From: Cytobacillus suaedae
Lineage (GTDB): Bacteria; Bacillota; Bacilli; Bacillales; Bacillaceae_L
Reading direction: 5' to 3'
Length of the DNA: 64,000 bases
Assembly (NCBI GenBank): GCA_014960805.1
Contig: CP063163.1
Span: forward strand, 979,001-1,043,000
The notes below the pieces were generated by a model. It saw only the letters and a program-made list of their open reading frames with translations. It had not been told where the DNA came from and did not search any database. Positions 53,793-64,000 of the stretch are shown piece after piece; position 1 is the first letter of the stretch, and each line of letters opens with the position of its first letter. Position numbers and translations under genes: made by a program.

Positions 53793-55934
53793 TTATTCTT
53801 CTTCTAATTTAAAACGTTCAACCGATTTTTGTAAATCAGAAGCCATATCTAATAAAGATTCGATATGAGTGATTACTGAATTCATATTACTGGATGTTTG
53901 AACTGACGCAGCTGCAACCTCTTCTGTGCTTGAAGTTGCATCGGTTGCCACATGAAGAGCCTCTTTAGATTTTTCTTGTATTTCTACTACGTGCTCTGTT
54001 TGTTCAGATACTAGTTTATCCATTAATTCAACAGAACCAAGAACAGAATCCATCGATTTAATGATTTCAAGTAAAGCTTGTTTTGCTTGTTCAGCTGAAA
54101 GGCTTTCTTCTTTTGCTTGCTTTATACTACTACTCATTTTATCGTTCACAATTGCAATTGAACCAACTACATTATTAATAATGGTTTCAACTTCATTTGA
54201 TGCCTGTCTACTTGCTTGGGCAAGTTTTCGTACTTCATCTGCCACAACTGCAAAGCCTTTACCATGTTCACCTGCACGGGCAGCTTCAATACTAGCATTA
54301 AGTGCAAGTAGATTTGTCTGATCTGCAATCTCACGTGAAGTTTGTACAATATTTCGTATTTGATTGGTACGATCTTCTAGTACTTTAACTTCATTTGCAG
54401 AGTCTGAAGTTGAGACTGCAAGACTTTGAACACCATTTATTAGACTATCAAGTATTTGTTGGTTAGTTGCTATTGTTTTTTGTGTAAATACAGCAGTCTG
54501 TATCACTTCAGACTTCTGTTCATCTAATTTAGTAGCAATATTTAATAGAGTTGTTATTTTCTCATCATTGCTCTGACTAATTGCAACTTGATTCTCTGCC
54601 CCAAATGCAATCTGCTCAATTGCAGCATTGATCTCTTGAGATGCTGCGGCTACATCTTCTGCAGTTTCTTTTAAGCGTTGAGAAGTATTAAAAGTTAAAT
54701 TGGATGCATTTTTCGTTTGCGTTACAATGCCTCTTAGGTTTGTAATCATACTATCAAATGATGTAGCTAGAGCTCCAATCTCATCTTTACGATGAATTTC
54801 AGTTAGACTCGTCAAGTCTCCATTTGAAATTCGATTTGAAGCACCTATTAGTTTATTAATAGGTGAAACTAATCTTCTAGAGAAGATAACTGAGAAAATC
54901 GTAACAGCAATAATTGAAGCAAATATAATTAAATATATAATTCGTTGAATATCAGAGATAGCTGCAAAGGCAACCTTTGTAGGAGTTTCTACAAACACTG
55001 CAAGGCCAAGATTATGATCATACGTATAAGATGTAACTTGTTCATTGTTATTTTGATTATTAAAAATTCCAGAACCATTTAATATTGAAGAATCGGAGAA
55101 ATCTGTTTCTTCGATTTGACTCACCATTTGCTTAATTCCTTCATGAGCTAAGAGGTTTAAGTAGTTTCCTTCCGCATCAACCTGCTCATTTTGCCAGCTT
55201 TTATCAGTTGTTGCTACTAGGGAACCCTCTTTGGATACGATATACATTTTTTGTTCTGTGCTTTGGTCAATGCCACTCGTTACTTCATTCCATAATGTAT
55301 TCATATCAATATATGTACCAATAATACCGATTGGTCTATTCAGTAAATCTGTAACCGATACGGCTGCTTCAATATAATATCTAGAACCAATATAATTTTC
55401 ACGTGATTCAGCAGAACTAATGTAAAGGTCATTGTCCATAACGCCAGAAAAAACGGCATCATCTTTACGGTCACTAACAACTGACTTATAGCCTTGTCGC
55501 ATTTGTTCCATGCCATCTTGACCTATATGATAAATATCGAGGAACTTCTTATTTGATCCACGCATTTTAGCGTAACCATTACTAATTTCTTTATCGTTTT
55601 TTTGTTTTAAAGAATCCGACATTAATTGTAATTCTTCAACAGTAGTATCGACATAGGTTTGTATACTTTTTATCTGTGTCTCAGCAACCATTGTTGATTG
55701 TTTTTGGATACTTTGCTCCATGTTCTTTCCAATGTATGGAGACACAATTGAGCTAAGAATTACACCGAAAGCGGTAACAGAAATGATAAAAGCAATATTG
55801 ATTTTAAAACCTATGGAATGTCTATTTAACTTTAGTTTAGGTTTAAAACCATTTCTTGCTTTTGCTAATTTTGGTTGCTTCCGGGAACTGAATAAAGCTT
55901 TGATTTTTTTTAAGAAATATTCTGACTTTTTCAT
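53793..55934 (-). CDS. Methyl-accepting chemotaxis protein with dCache sensor
   Basis: 713-residue transmembrane receptor. Basic N-terminal stretch (1-40), helix 1 (about 43-65), an extracellular double-Cache region of about 265 residues ([20 protein letters not shown] is the ligand-loop type segment near 181-200), helix 2 (about 330-352), HAMP (about 353-405) and the cytoplasmic signalling domain with hairpin tip [20 protein letters not shown] (about 536-555). Repeated Glu/Gln sites on the helical bundle suit methylation. Ligand unknown; dCache receptors often sense amino acids. No other chemotaxis gene nearby. It interrupts the yjbA-trpS order of B. subtilis. Confidence 0.94.
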   Translation of the reverse strand: MKKSEYFLKKIKALFSSRKQPKLAKARNGFKPKLKLNRHSIGFKINIAFIISVTAFGVILSSIVSPYIGKNMEQSIQKQSTMVAETQIKSIQTYVDTTVEELQLMSDSLKQKNDKEISNGYAKMRGSNKKFLDIYHIGQDGMEQMRQGYKSVVSDRKDDAVFSGVMDNDLYISSAESRENYIGSRYYIEAAVSVTDLLNRPIGIIGTYIDMNTLWNEVTSGIDQSTEQKMYIVSKEGSLVATTDKSWQNEQVDAEGNYLNLLAHEGIKQMVSQIEETDFSDSSILNGSGIFNNQNNNEQVTSYTYDHNLGLAVFVETPTKVAFAAISDIQRIIYLIIFASIIAVTIFSVIFSRRLVSPINKLIGASNRISNGDLTSLTEIHRKDEIGALATSFDSMITNLRGIVTQTKNASNLTFNTSQRLKETAEDVAAASQEINAAIEQIAFGAENQVAISQSNDEKITTLLNIATKLDEQKSEVIQTAVFTQKTIATNQQILDSLINGVQSLAVSTSDSANEVKVLEDRTNQIRNIVQTSREIADQTNLLALNASIEAARAGEHGKGFAVVADEVRKLAQASRQASNEVETIINNVVGSIAIVNDKMSSSIKQAKEESLSAEQAKQALLEIIKSMDSVLGSVELMDKLVSEQTEHVVEIQEKSKEALHVATDATSSTEEVAAASVQTSSNMNSVITHIESLLDMASDLQKSVERFKLEEE

Positions 55935-56018
55935 ATGTAACCCCCATCTTTCGAACTAGAATAAATTATACCACAGCTAGTCAGAAAGTTGGGGGGAATT
56001 GTCGAAATTATGTAGAAA

Positions 56019-56050
56019 AATAGAGCAGAGAATTTTTCCCCAGCTCTATT
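56019..56050 (-). terminator. Terminator of trpS
   Basis: Stem aatagagc (56019-56026) with gctctatt (56043-56050). On the minus strand TTTTTCTAC follows. Confidence 0.8.
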
Positions 56051-56056
56051 AAAAAT

Positions 56057-57127
<1,071 letters not shown>

Positions 57128-57128
57128 T

Positions 57129-57422
57129 CAAAATAAAAAACCACCCATCCCTAACTGTAATAGTTAGGGACGAATGGTTACCGCGTTGCCACCCTAGTTA
57201 TTTCATTTTATATTAAAAAATGAAATCTCTCTGACCCACTTTGCAAATGGGGCCTAATTAACGTTAGGCTTACGTCCTGACCTACTGGTAATAGTAATGT
57301 TCAATCAGGAAGCTCAAAAGTCCATTCCACATCATTTCTATACCTGTTTCCACCAACCACAGGCTCTCTAAAATAGAAGAAAATGTGTACTACTCTTTAT
57401 CAATGCATTTACGAATTAAATT
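57129..57422 (-). promoter_or_regulatory. T-box riboswitch of trpS
   Basis: On the minus strand the leader has a stem I with GAGAGCCTGTGG-type lower segment near 57370, a UGG specifier in ATGATGTGGAATGG near 57330 that fits tRNA-Trp, the T-box core AGGGTGGCAACGCGG (57195-57181, pairs with the tRNA acceptor end) and a terminator (ccctaact with agttaggg, plus outer pairs) ending in TTTTTTATTTTG at 57140-57129. Uncharged tRNA-Trp should prevent termination. Confidence 0.96.
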
Positions 57423-57428
57423 ATTGAT

Positions 57429-57457
57429 AGTATATACAATTCCTGGCAGGAATGCAA
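57429..57457 (-). promoter_or_regulatory. Sigma-A promoter of trpS
   Basis: On the minus strand: -35 TTGCAT (57457-57452), 17 nt, -10 TATACT (57434-57429). Start near 57422, at the head of the T-box. Confidence 0.75.
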
Positions 57458-57498
57458 TCTTAATTTGTTTAATTATAAGTTCCGAAACTTTAATATAG

Positions 57499-57675
57499 AC
57501 CGTTCCTTTCCACTGCAGACACTTGCTTTCCGCGGGGAATTATGACAGAGCCCAACTGCCAGCTTTTTCAAGGGCGAATTCCCATCGGGGAGGAATTCGA
57601 GCCTCCTCGCCGTTCCGTCTGCGGGGTCTCGACCTTTCCTCTATCTCCCGCAGGAGTCAAGTGTCTTCCGTTCCA
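57499..57675 (-). repeat. GC-rich structured intergenic repeat, copy E (long form)
   Basis: About 177 bp in inverse orientation, long form with module at about 57537-57590, whose stem is partly decayed (GACAGAGCCC against the A version GAAAAAGCCC). The inner stem on the minus strand is TCGAG with CTCGA. Located upstream of the trpS promoter and convergent with the DUF3899 gene end. Confidence 0.9.
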
Positions 57676-57714
57676 ATGCACTCTTTAATTCGTATAGAAA
57701 GACAACATCTTATT

Positions 57715-58089
57715 CTATAAGTAGTAAAAGAACAAACCAACTAACATGAAAACAAAAAGGATTAGTCCATTAAGAATGATAGGAGTTGTCTTCTTATATT
57801 TCAGCATTTCTGATGGAAGAGCCATTTGTTCTAAATCATCCTCTGCAAATACCTCAGTTCTAGAAAATTGTTTAGTAAAGCGTCTAAAACTATAAGTAAT
57901 TCCATCAAAAAATCCACCTTTGGCTACAAACAGCACCAAATATAACAATATAAAGAAACTAGAAATGAAAAATGTAAAGTTGATAAATGAAAGTAGTGAA
58001 ACAGTTCTACTGTATATATAGGAAAGAAGAAATATAAGAAAAATTGAGATACTTACTAAGTATGAAGTTCTTTTAAGTAATTGAATCAT
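57715..58089 (-). CDS. DUF3899 membrane protein
   Basis: 124 residues with three hydrophobic helices (about 7-25, 31-55 and 103-123). The loop GGFFDGITYSFRRFTKQFSR (about 58-77) is the DUF3899 hallmark. Function unknown. Weak ribosome site (GGTG) before the ATG. No terminator recognised after it other than the adjoining repeat E. Confidence 0.8.
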   Translation of the reverse strand: MIQLLKRTSYLVSISIFLIFLLSYIYSRTVSLLSFINFTFFISSFFILLYLVLFVAKGGFFDGITYSFRRFTKQFSRTEVFAEDDLEQMALPSEMLKYKKTTPIILNGLILFVFMLVGLFFYYL

Positions 58090-58506
58090 TTTATCACCAG
58101 TCCGTATTAGGATTTTGTCTTTAGCACATGCTAAACCTAAGCTATTTTTAAAAAATGTATAGCTAATATTATAGTAAAGGAAAGGTGATGTGTAAAAGGA
58201 GGGAATTTTCGTGAAATAATTAATATTGGGTATTTATTACTTTACTAATATAATTAATCTAAGGTAAAAGATACATAAATATCCATAAAAAGTAATTATT
58301 TTGTATAATTTATGCAAAATAAACGAAACATTTAAATAGGTATATAGCACTATTTTTAACGGGATTAAGCCTATTTTAATCGTGTTTTCACGAAAAAAGA
58401 CAATCATATTCCATGCATAATACGTTATTTGTATGTATAATGTTTTATGTTGGCAATTTTGTCGCAGAGTTTTTCTGAAATATTAAATTGGGGAGGAAAT
58501 TACTTT
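58090..58506. other. AT-rich interval before oppA
   Basis: 417 bp without a credible ORF. A TATAAT at 58436-58441 lies about 65 nt before oppA, but no good -35 is seen. GTTTTTCTGAAATAT (58469-58483) matches 11 of 15 positions of the CodY consensus. No strong hairpin or riboswitch was recognised. Confidence 0.5.
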
Positions 58507-60168
58507 ATGAACAGAGCAAAATTATTGCTATTGTTAGCATTTACACTTGTATTAAGTAGCTTTTTAGCTGCATGTGGTACAGCTGATGAAGATGCTGGAC
58601 AAGGTGGAGATGCTCCAAAAGAGGACGTAGAACAAGTACTTAATATTCTAGAAACAGCTGAAATCCCAACCATGGATACAGTAATGGGTACGGATGCTAT
58701 TGCATTCAACGTAGCAAACCAAGTATTTGAAGGTTTATACAGATTAGATGAAAACAATCAAGCTACAGAAGGTATGGCAATTGACCATACTGTAAGTGAA
58801 GATGGAACTGTTTATACGTTTAATCTTCGTGAAGATGCAAAATGGTCTAATGGAGACCCAGTTACAGCAAATGATTTCGTATTCGCTTGGAGACGTGCAG
58901 TTGATCCAGCAACTGGTTCAGAATACGGTCCTTATATGATGAGTGGTGTAGTTGTAAATGCAACACAAGTATCTGAGGGTCAAGTACCTCCAGATCAGTT
59001 AGGTATTAAAGCTATTGATGAACACACTTTAGAGGTAACTTTAGAACGCCCAGTACCTTACTTTGATTCATTAATGACATTTCCAACTTTTTATCCTCAA
59101 AATGAAAAGTTTGTAACAGAACAAGGTGACCAATACGCTCTTGAAGCTGCAAACATGGTTTACAATGGTCCGTTTACACTTTCAAGCTGGGAGCATGAAG
59201 TTGGTTGGACTATGACTAAAAATCCTGATTATTGGGATGCGGATGTTGTAAGCCTAGACACAATTAATGTAAAGGTAGTTAAAGACCCTGCAACTTCAGC
59301 AAACTTATACGATACTGGTTCAGTTGATATCTCAAGTCCTTTATCATCTGACTTTGTTGATAAATATAAAACTCATGAAGATTTCATTAATTATGGAAAT
59401 GCGGTTACTTTCTATTTCAAATTTAATCAAACACGTAATCCTGCTTTAGCTAACGTAGATGTGCGTAAAGCAATCTCTATGGCTGTTGATGAGCAAGGTA
59501 TTACAGATGTTATTTTAAATAACGGCTCTATCCCTGCAAATGGTTTAGTTCCTAGAAACTTTGTATCACACCCAGAAACGAAAGAAGATTTCCGTGAACA
59601 TGGTGACTTCAACGCATATAACGTAGAAGAAGCTAAGAAACATTGGCAGCAAGCGCTTGATACATTAGGCGTATCTGAAGTAACGATTGAAGTTCTTGGT
59701 GGAGATACAGAAACATCTATTAAAATGCAAGACTTTATTAAGAACCAACTTGAAACAAATCTTGAAGGATTAACAATCAATCTTAAAAACGTACCATTTG
59801 CTCAACGTTTAGACCTTGATACAGCAATGGACTATGATATTCAATTTGCTGGTTGGGGACCTGACTACCTAGATGCAATGTCATTTATGGATCTTTGGGT
59901 TACTGATGGTGGAAATAATAAAATGGGTTACTCAAATCCTGAATATGACAGATTAATCAGTGAAGCTAAAACTACTTTAGCAGCTGATCCTGTTGCTCGT
60001 TTTGAAGCTATGCAAGAAGCTGAACGTATTCTGTTAGAAGAGGATGCTGCAATTGGACCATTATACCAACGCGGTACGGCTCAATTAATGCAAGAATACG
60101 TGAAAAACGTTTATATCCATCCATTTGGTCCAGATTACAGCTATAAATGGACAAAAATTGAGAAATAA
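58507..60168 (+). CDS. oppA: Oligopeptide-binding lipoprotein OppA
   Basis: 553 residues from ATG 58507, placed by GGGAGG 10 nt upstream; the frame is open from 58447. Lipobox LAAC (Cys23), then SBP family 5 fold: VLNILETAEIPTMDTVMGTD near the start, TVYTFNLREDAKWSNGDPVT (about 98-117) and WGPDYLDAMSFMDLW (about 456-470). In B. subtilis OppA imports oligopeptides and the signalling peptides PhrA/CSF. Followed by an intra-operon terminator, allowing more OppA than permease. Confidence 0.94.
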   Translation: MNRAKLLLLLAFTLVLSSFLAACGTADEDAGQGGDAPKEDVEQVLNILETAEIPTMDTVMGTDAIAFNVANQVFEGLYRLDENNQATEGMAIDHTVSEDGTVYTFNLREDAKWSNGDPVTANDFVFAWRRAVDPATGSEYGPYMMSGVVVNATQVSEGQVPPDQLGIKAIDEHTLEVTLERPVPYFDSLMTFPTFYPQNEKFVTEQGDQYALEAANMVYNGPFTLSSWEHEVGWTMTKNPDYWDADVVSLDTINVKVVKDPATSANLYDTGSVDISSPLSSDFVDKYKTHEDFINYGNAVTFYFKFNQTRNPALANVDVRKAISMAVDEQGITDVILNNGSIPANGLVPRNFVSHPETKEDFREHGDFNAYNVEEAKKHWQQALDTLGVSEVTIEVLGGDTETSIKMQDFIKNQLETNLEGLTINLKNVPFAQRLDLDTAMDYDIQFAGWGPDYLDAMSFMDLWVTDGGNNKMGYSNPEYDRLISEAKTTLAADPVARFEAMQEAERILLEEDAAIGPLYQRGTAQLMQEYVKNVYIHPFGPDYSYKWTKIEK

Positions 60169-60199
60169 ACAAGCTCATGTAATTGAGTAAAAATGAATA

Positions 60200-60235
60200 A
60201 AAGAGAGTATATTAAGTGCGATATACTCTCTTTTT
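60200..60235 (+). terminator. Intra-operon terminator between oppA and oppB
   Basis: 13-bp stem aaagagagtatat (60200-60212) with atatactctcttt (60221-60233), then TT. Perfect pairing; partial read-through is expected because oppB has no clear promoter of its own. Confidence 0.9.
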
Positions 60236-60303
60236 CCAATTATTCAAAGTGTCGAATTTTGGCGAATATCAAAAATAAACTGACAATTTAGGAGGTGCAT
60301 AAG

Positions 60304-61233
60304 ATGGCTAAATATTTAACTCAACGTATTATCTACATGATCATCACTCTATTTCTAATCGCATCATTTACCTTCTTCCTAATGAAGCTCATGCCAGGTA
60401 CTCCGTTTACAAATCAAGAAAAAATGTCAGAACAGCAGTTACTCATTGTAAAGGAAAAATATGGTCTAAATGATCCAGTTCCAGTGCAATATGCAAAATA
60501 CATGTTAAACCTTGTGCAAGGGGACATGGGTATATCCTTCCAGTTCAATAATAGAGAGGTTACCGATTTAATATTGGACCGAATTGGGCCATCCGCGTAT
60601 TTAGGGTTACAATCCATGATTTTTGGAACAGTACTTGGAATTTTACTTGGAATCCTTGCAGCGCTTAAACAGAACACGATATACGATTATGGCTCTACGA
60701 TATTAGCTGTAACAGGTAAGTCTATTCCTTCATTTGTATTTGCCGGCTTACTTCAATATTATGTTGGTGTTAAATTAGGATGGTTCCCAGTTGCGTTCTG
60801 GGAAGGGTTTGAGTATACCGTTCTTCCAACAATTGCGTTAATGATGTTACCACTTTCAATTACAGCACGTTTTATGAGAACAGAAATGGTTGAAGTATTA
60901 AATTCTGATTATATTTTACTAGCGAGAGCAAAAGGGGTAACACCTTTTACGATTGCATTTAAACATGCGTTAAGAAATGCATTAATACCGATTCTAACAG
61001 TACTAGGTCCTTTGGCAGTCGGGTTAATGACAGGATCACTTGTTATTGAAAAGATTTTTTCAATCCCTGGATTAGGGCAACAGTTTGTTTTATCTATTCA
61101 AACAAATGATTACCCAGTTATTATGGGTACAACCCTCTTCTTCGCTGCATTGTTTATTTTTATCGTATTTATCGTGGATATCTTATATGGAATTGTTGAT
61201 CCGCGTATACGTTTAGCGGGAGGTAAAAAATAA
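60304..61233 (+). CDS. oppB: Oligopeptide permease OppB
   Basis: 309 residues from ATG 60304, 8 nt after AGGAGG (frame opens at GTG 60295). Six helices; MKLMPGTPFTNQEKMSEQQL after helix 1; coupling loop LLARAKGVTPFTIAFKHALR (about 204-223). Overlaps oppC by one base (TAATG). Confidence 0.95.
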   Translation: MAKYLTQRIIYMIITLFLIASFTFFLMKLMPGTPFTNQEKMSEQQLLIVKEKYGLNDPVPVQYAKYMLNLVQGDMGISFQFNNREVTDLILDRIGPSAYLGLQSMIFGTVLGILLGILAALKQNTIYDYGSTILAVTGKSIPSFVFAGLLQYYVGVKLGWFPVAFWEGFEYTVLPTIALMMLPLSITARFMRTEMVEVLNSDYILLARAKGVTPFTIAFKHALRNALIPILTVLGPLAVGLMTGSLVIEKIFSIPGLGQQFVLSIQTNDYPVIMGTTLFFAALFIFIVFIVDILYGIVDPRIRLAGGKK

Positions 61234-62261
61234 TGAGCAAACATGAAGAAGTTCTATCAAAAGATTTATTTAAACCAGCTAAACTTGATTTAAGAGAAAG
61301 TGAAGTTATTTCTCAACCAAGCTTGAACTACTGGCAAGATGCTTGGCGTCGTCTTCGTAAAAATAAGGCAGCAATATTAGGTTTAATCTTAATGGCTTTA
61401 CTTGCTTTTCTAGCGATTTTTGGACCTATTATGAATGACCATGGATTTAATGATCAGCAATTATCTCGTGCTAAAATGCCACCAAAAGTTCCTGTTCTGG
61501 AACATGTACCGTTTCTTGGGTTAGATGGTACAGTTGCAGGCCCAGATGGAACCCGTGTAGATGTGTATGAACAAAAAGGAATCGATGACTACTTTTGGTT
61601 CGGTACGGATGGACTAGGAAGAGATTTATGGACGCGTGTTTGGTCCGGAACTAGAATCTCATTATATATAGCGCTACTTGCTGCTGCAATCGATATGGTT
61701 ATAGGTGTAGCTTATGGCGGAATATCTGCTTACTATGGTGGCAGAACTGATAATGTCATGCAGCGTATTATTGAGGTACTAGTAGGAATACCAAACTTAG
61801 TCATTGTTATTTTAATGATTTTAATACTTGAACCTGGAATTATTTCGATTACTATAGCGTTGACCATAACCGGCTGGGTCGGAATGGCAAGGATTGTTCG
61901 TGGTCAAATATTAAAACTTAAAAACCAAGAATTTGTTCTTGCATCCAAAACACTCGGCTCGAAAGATTCAAATATTATCTTAAAGCATTTAATACCAAAC
62001 GTAACTGGAGTTATTATTATTAATACAATGTTTACGATACCGAGTGCTGTATTCTTTGAGGCATTCCTAAGCTTTATTGGTCTTGGATTACAAGCCCCAA
62101 CAGCTTCACTTGGAACGCTAATAGATGATGGCTACAAATCAATGCAAACTTTCCCACACATGATGATCTTCCCTGCTGTGGTAATCAGTTTATTAATGAT
62201 TGCATTCAACTTAATGGCAGATGGATTACGTGATGCACTAGATCCAAGAATGCGTGATTAG
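61233..62261 (+). CDS. oppC: Oligopeptide permease OppC
   Basis: 342 residues. Longer than the app homologues because of an insertion in the first outside loop (about 75-125, VPVLEHVPFLGLDGTVAGPD) before WFGTDGLGRDLWTRVW, normal for OppC of Bacilli. Coupling loop EFVLASKTLGSKDSNIILKH (about 232-251). Start codon overlaps the oppB stop. Confidence 0.95.
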   Translation: MSKHEEVLSKDLFKPAKLDLRESEVISQPSLNYWQDAWRRLRKNKAAILGLILMALLAFLAIFGPIMNDHGFNDQQLSRAKMPPKVPVLEHVPFLGLDGTVAGPDGTRVDVYEQKGIDDYFWFGTDGLGRDLWTRVWSGTRISLYIALLAAAIDMVIGVAYGGISAYYGGRTDNVMQRIIEVLVGIPNLVIVILMILILEPGIISITIALTITGWVGMARIVRGQILKLKNQEFVLASKTLGSKDSNIILKHLIPNVTGVIIINTMFTIPSAVFFEAFLSFIGLGLQAPTASLGTLIDDGYKSMQTFPHMMIFPAVVISLLMIAFNLMADGLRDALDPRMRD

Positions 62262-62279
62262 AATAGGTAGGTGAATTGT

Positions 62280-63335
62280 ATGGACAAAATACTTGATGTA
62301 AAGAATTTGCATGTGTCGTTTGACACATTTGCAGGGGAAGTACGAGCAATTCGTGGTGTGGATTTTTCAGTTAATAAAGGAGAAACCCTTGCAATAGTAG
62401 GGGAGTCTGGTTCTGGAAAATCAGTTACTACGAAGACAATTATGAGACTATTACCGGATAAGATTGGAAAAATCAAAGAAGGAGAAATCCTTTTTGATGG
62501 AAAAGACTTATCTAAGCTTTCAGAAAAAGAAATGCAGAAAATCCGTGGAAAAGATATTTCAATGATCTTCCAAGATCCTATGACTTCTTTAAATCCAACA
62601 ATGAAAATTGGTGCTCAAATTGCTGAAGGACTTATCAAACATCAAAATTTGAGCAAAGGTGCGGCAAAGGAAAAAGTAATAGACTTGCTTAACCTAGTAG
62701 GAATTCCTAATCCTGAAATTCGTTTTAATCAATATCCTCACCAATTTTCAGGCGGAATGCGTCAACGTGTTGTAATTGCAATTGCCCTTGCTTGTAACCC
62801 AAAGGTTCTAATTGCGGACGAGCCTACAACAGCACTTGATGTTACAATACAAGCTCAAATATTAGAGCTTATGAAAGATATACAAAAAAAGATTGAGACT
62901 TCCATTATTTTTATCACTCATGACTTAGGTGTTGTTGCAAACGTAGCAGACCGTGTGGCGGTTATGTATGGTGGTATGATCTGTGAGATTGGTACAGTTG
63001 ATGAGATTTTCTATAATCCTCAACATCCTTATACATGGGGATTAATCAGCTCTATGCCAAACTTAGAGACTGAAGGAGAGTTATACGCAATCCCAGGAAC
63101 ACCACCAAATTTACTATATCCTCCTAAAGGGGATGCATTTGCACCTAGAAATGAATATGCTCTAGAAATTGATTTTGAGAAGCAACCTCCTATGTTTAAG
63201 GTGTCTGATACACATTATGCAGCAACATGGTTACTTCACCCAGATGCACCGAAGGTCGAACCACCTCTTGTGATTAGAGAACGTAAAAAACGATACGAGG
63301 CAAGAGGAGTATCATCCACAGAGAGGAGGAAATAG
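62280..63335 (+). CDS. oppD: Oligopeptide transporter ATPase OppD
   Basis: 351 residues from ATG 62280 with TAGGTAGGTG upstream (frame opens at GTG 62271). Walker A GESGSGKS (about 39-46), signature [10 protein letters not shown], Walker B VLIADEP, H-loop ITHD. The C-terminal extension ([20 protein letters not shown]) lacks the Cys cluster of the App ATPases. Pairs with OppF. Confidence 0.95.
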   Translation: MDKILDVKNLHVSFDTFAGEVRAIRGVDFSVNKGETLAIVGESGSGKSVTTKTIMRLLPDKIGKIKEGEILFDGKDLSKLSEKEMQKIRGKDISMIFQDPMTSLNPTMKIGAQIAEGLIKHQNLSKGAAKEKVIDLLNLVGIPNPEIRFNQYPHQFSGGMRQRVVIAIALACNPKVLIADEPTTALDVTIQAQILELMKDIQKKIETSIIFITHDLGVVANVADRVAVMYGGMICEIGTVDEIFYNPQHPYTWGLISSMPNLETEGELYAIPGTPPNLLYPPKGDAFAPRNEYALEIDFEKQPPMFKVSDTHYAATWLLHPDAPKVEPPLVIRERKKRYEARGVSSTERRK

Positions 63336-63337
63336 AA

Positions 63338-64000
63338 GTGGCATCGAATGAAAAACTTGTTGAGATTAAAAATCTAAAACAATATTTTAATGTTGGTAAG
63401 CCAAATATGGTTAAGGCGATTGATGGAATTTCCTTTGATATATTTAGGGGAGAAACATTAGGGCTTGTTGGGGAATCGGGTTGTGGGAAATCTACAACGG
63501 GGCGAACAATAATTCGTTTATATGATGCAACAGATGGTCAGGTACTATTTGAAGGTGAAGACGTTCATGGAAAAAAATCAAAAGCAGAGTTAAAGAAATT
63601 TAGTCGTAAAATGCAAATGATTTTCCAAGACCCGTATGCATCTTTAAATCCTAGAATGACTGTAGCTGATATTATTGCAGAGGGTATTGATATACACGGT
63701 CTTGCTCAAAATAGTCAAGATCGTATGAACCGTGTTCAAGAGTTGCTTGAAACTGTAGGATTAAATAAAGACCATGCAACTCGCTATCCGCATGAATTTA
63801 GTGGAGGACAACGTCAACGTATCGGAATTGCTCGTGCCTTGGCTGTTGACCCAGAATTCATCATTGCAGATGAACCGATTTCAGCTCTTGATGTATCAAT
63901 CCAAGCCCAAGTTGTTAACTTATTGAAAAAGCTACAAGAGGAAAAAGGATTAACCTACTTGTTTATAGCTCATGATTTATCAATGGTTAAGTATATTAGT
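63338..64000 (+). CDS. oppF: Oligopeptide transporter ATPase OppF, 5' part
   Basis: First 221 codons of the partner ATPase; the gene continues past the window. GTG start at 63338, GGAGG 8 nt upstream, 2 nt after the oppD stop. Walker [10 protein letters not shown], signature [11 protein letters not shown] and Walker [13 protein letters not shown] are present, and the H-loop AHD is just reached. Completes the oppABCDF order. Confidence 0.94.
   Translation, partial: MASNEKLVEIKNLKQYFNVGKPNMVKAIDGISFDIFRGETLGLVGESGCGKSTTGRTIIRLYDATDGQVLFEGEDVHGKKSKAELKKFSRKMQMIFQDPYASLNPRMTVADIIAEGIDIHGLAQNSQDRMNRVQELLETVGLNKDHATRYPHEFSGGQRQRIGIARALAVDPEFIIADEPISALDVSIQAQVVNLLKKLQEEKGLTYLFIAHDLSMVKYIS

Overview
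The window is chromosomal DNA of a low-GC, Gram-positive spore-former type (family Bacillaceae). The evidence is gene content and order. Two long blocks follow the Bacillus subtilis yit and yja/yjb/app/opp neighbourhoods: a yitI-like acetyltransferase, yitJ, YajQ (yitK), cvfB (yitL), DegV (yitS), yitT, a BsuPI protein, yitU, yitV, yitW; then yjzC, yjzD, yjaU, yjaV, med, comZ, fabH, fabF, yjaZ, app genes, yjbA, trpS and oppABCDF. Regulation is also Bacillus-like: a SAM riboswitch, a tryptophan T-box, and CtsR, FapR and CodY-like sites. The genus cannot be fixed from the sequence alone. No tRNA, rRNA, transposase, integrase or phage gene was found.

Layout. 1-13.7 kb: acetyltransferase fragment, the S-box controlled yitJ-metH methionine pair, then the yit block. 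13.8-26.4 kb: an anaerobic-metabolism island that stands where B. subtilis carries its arginine genes. It holds three DUF2249 proteins, a second MIP18/DUF59 protein, a polytopic membrane protein, mobA, moeA, mobB, moaE, moaD, a radical SAM/SPASM enzyme, Fnr with a C-terminal cysteine cluster, a second Crp/Fnr protein, the Ric/ScdA iron-sulfur repair protein and YwiC. 26.4-36.4 kb: uppP, yjzC, clpB, the yja genes, med-comZ and fabH-fabF. 36.5-52.2 kb: an orphan Opp-type permease pair, yjaZ, a membrane protein and two consecutive complete app-type peptide transport operons. 52.2-64 kb: yjbA, a chemotaxis receptor, trpS with its T-box, a DUF3899 protein and the opp operon, whose last gene runs off the window.

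The most notable signals are non-coding. Eight Fnr-type palindromes in the island all lie exactly 21 nt upstream of a -10 hexamer, so their centres fall at about -41.5 of eight predicted start sites. One of these promoters drives no gene but a transcript of about 96 nt ending in a strong terminator, a candidate Fnr-activated small RNA. Between moaD and a NERD-domain gene lies an array of 11 hairpins with a 51-bp period, organised over much of its length as alternating dimers. Five copies of a 125-185 bp GC-rich structured repeat occupy intergenic sites; they show compensatory stem changes and an optional hairpin module.

How the genes work together: the island combines molybdopterin cofactor assembly, redox sensing and iron-sulfur/nitrosative damage repair, which suits anaerobic nitrate or nitric-oxide related respiration. 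The terminal reductases are not in this window. The transporter clusters point to strong reliance on peptide uptake.
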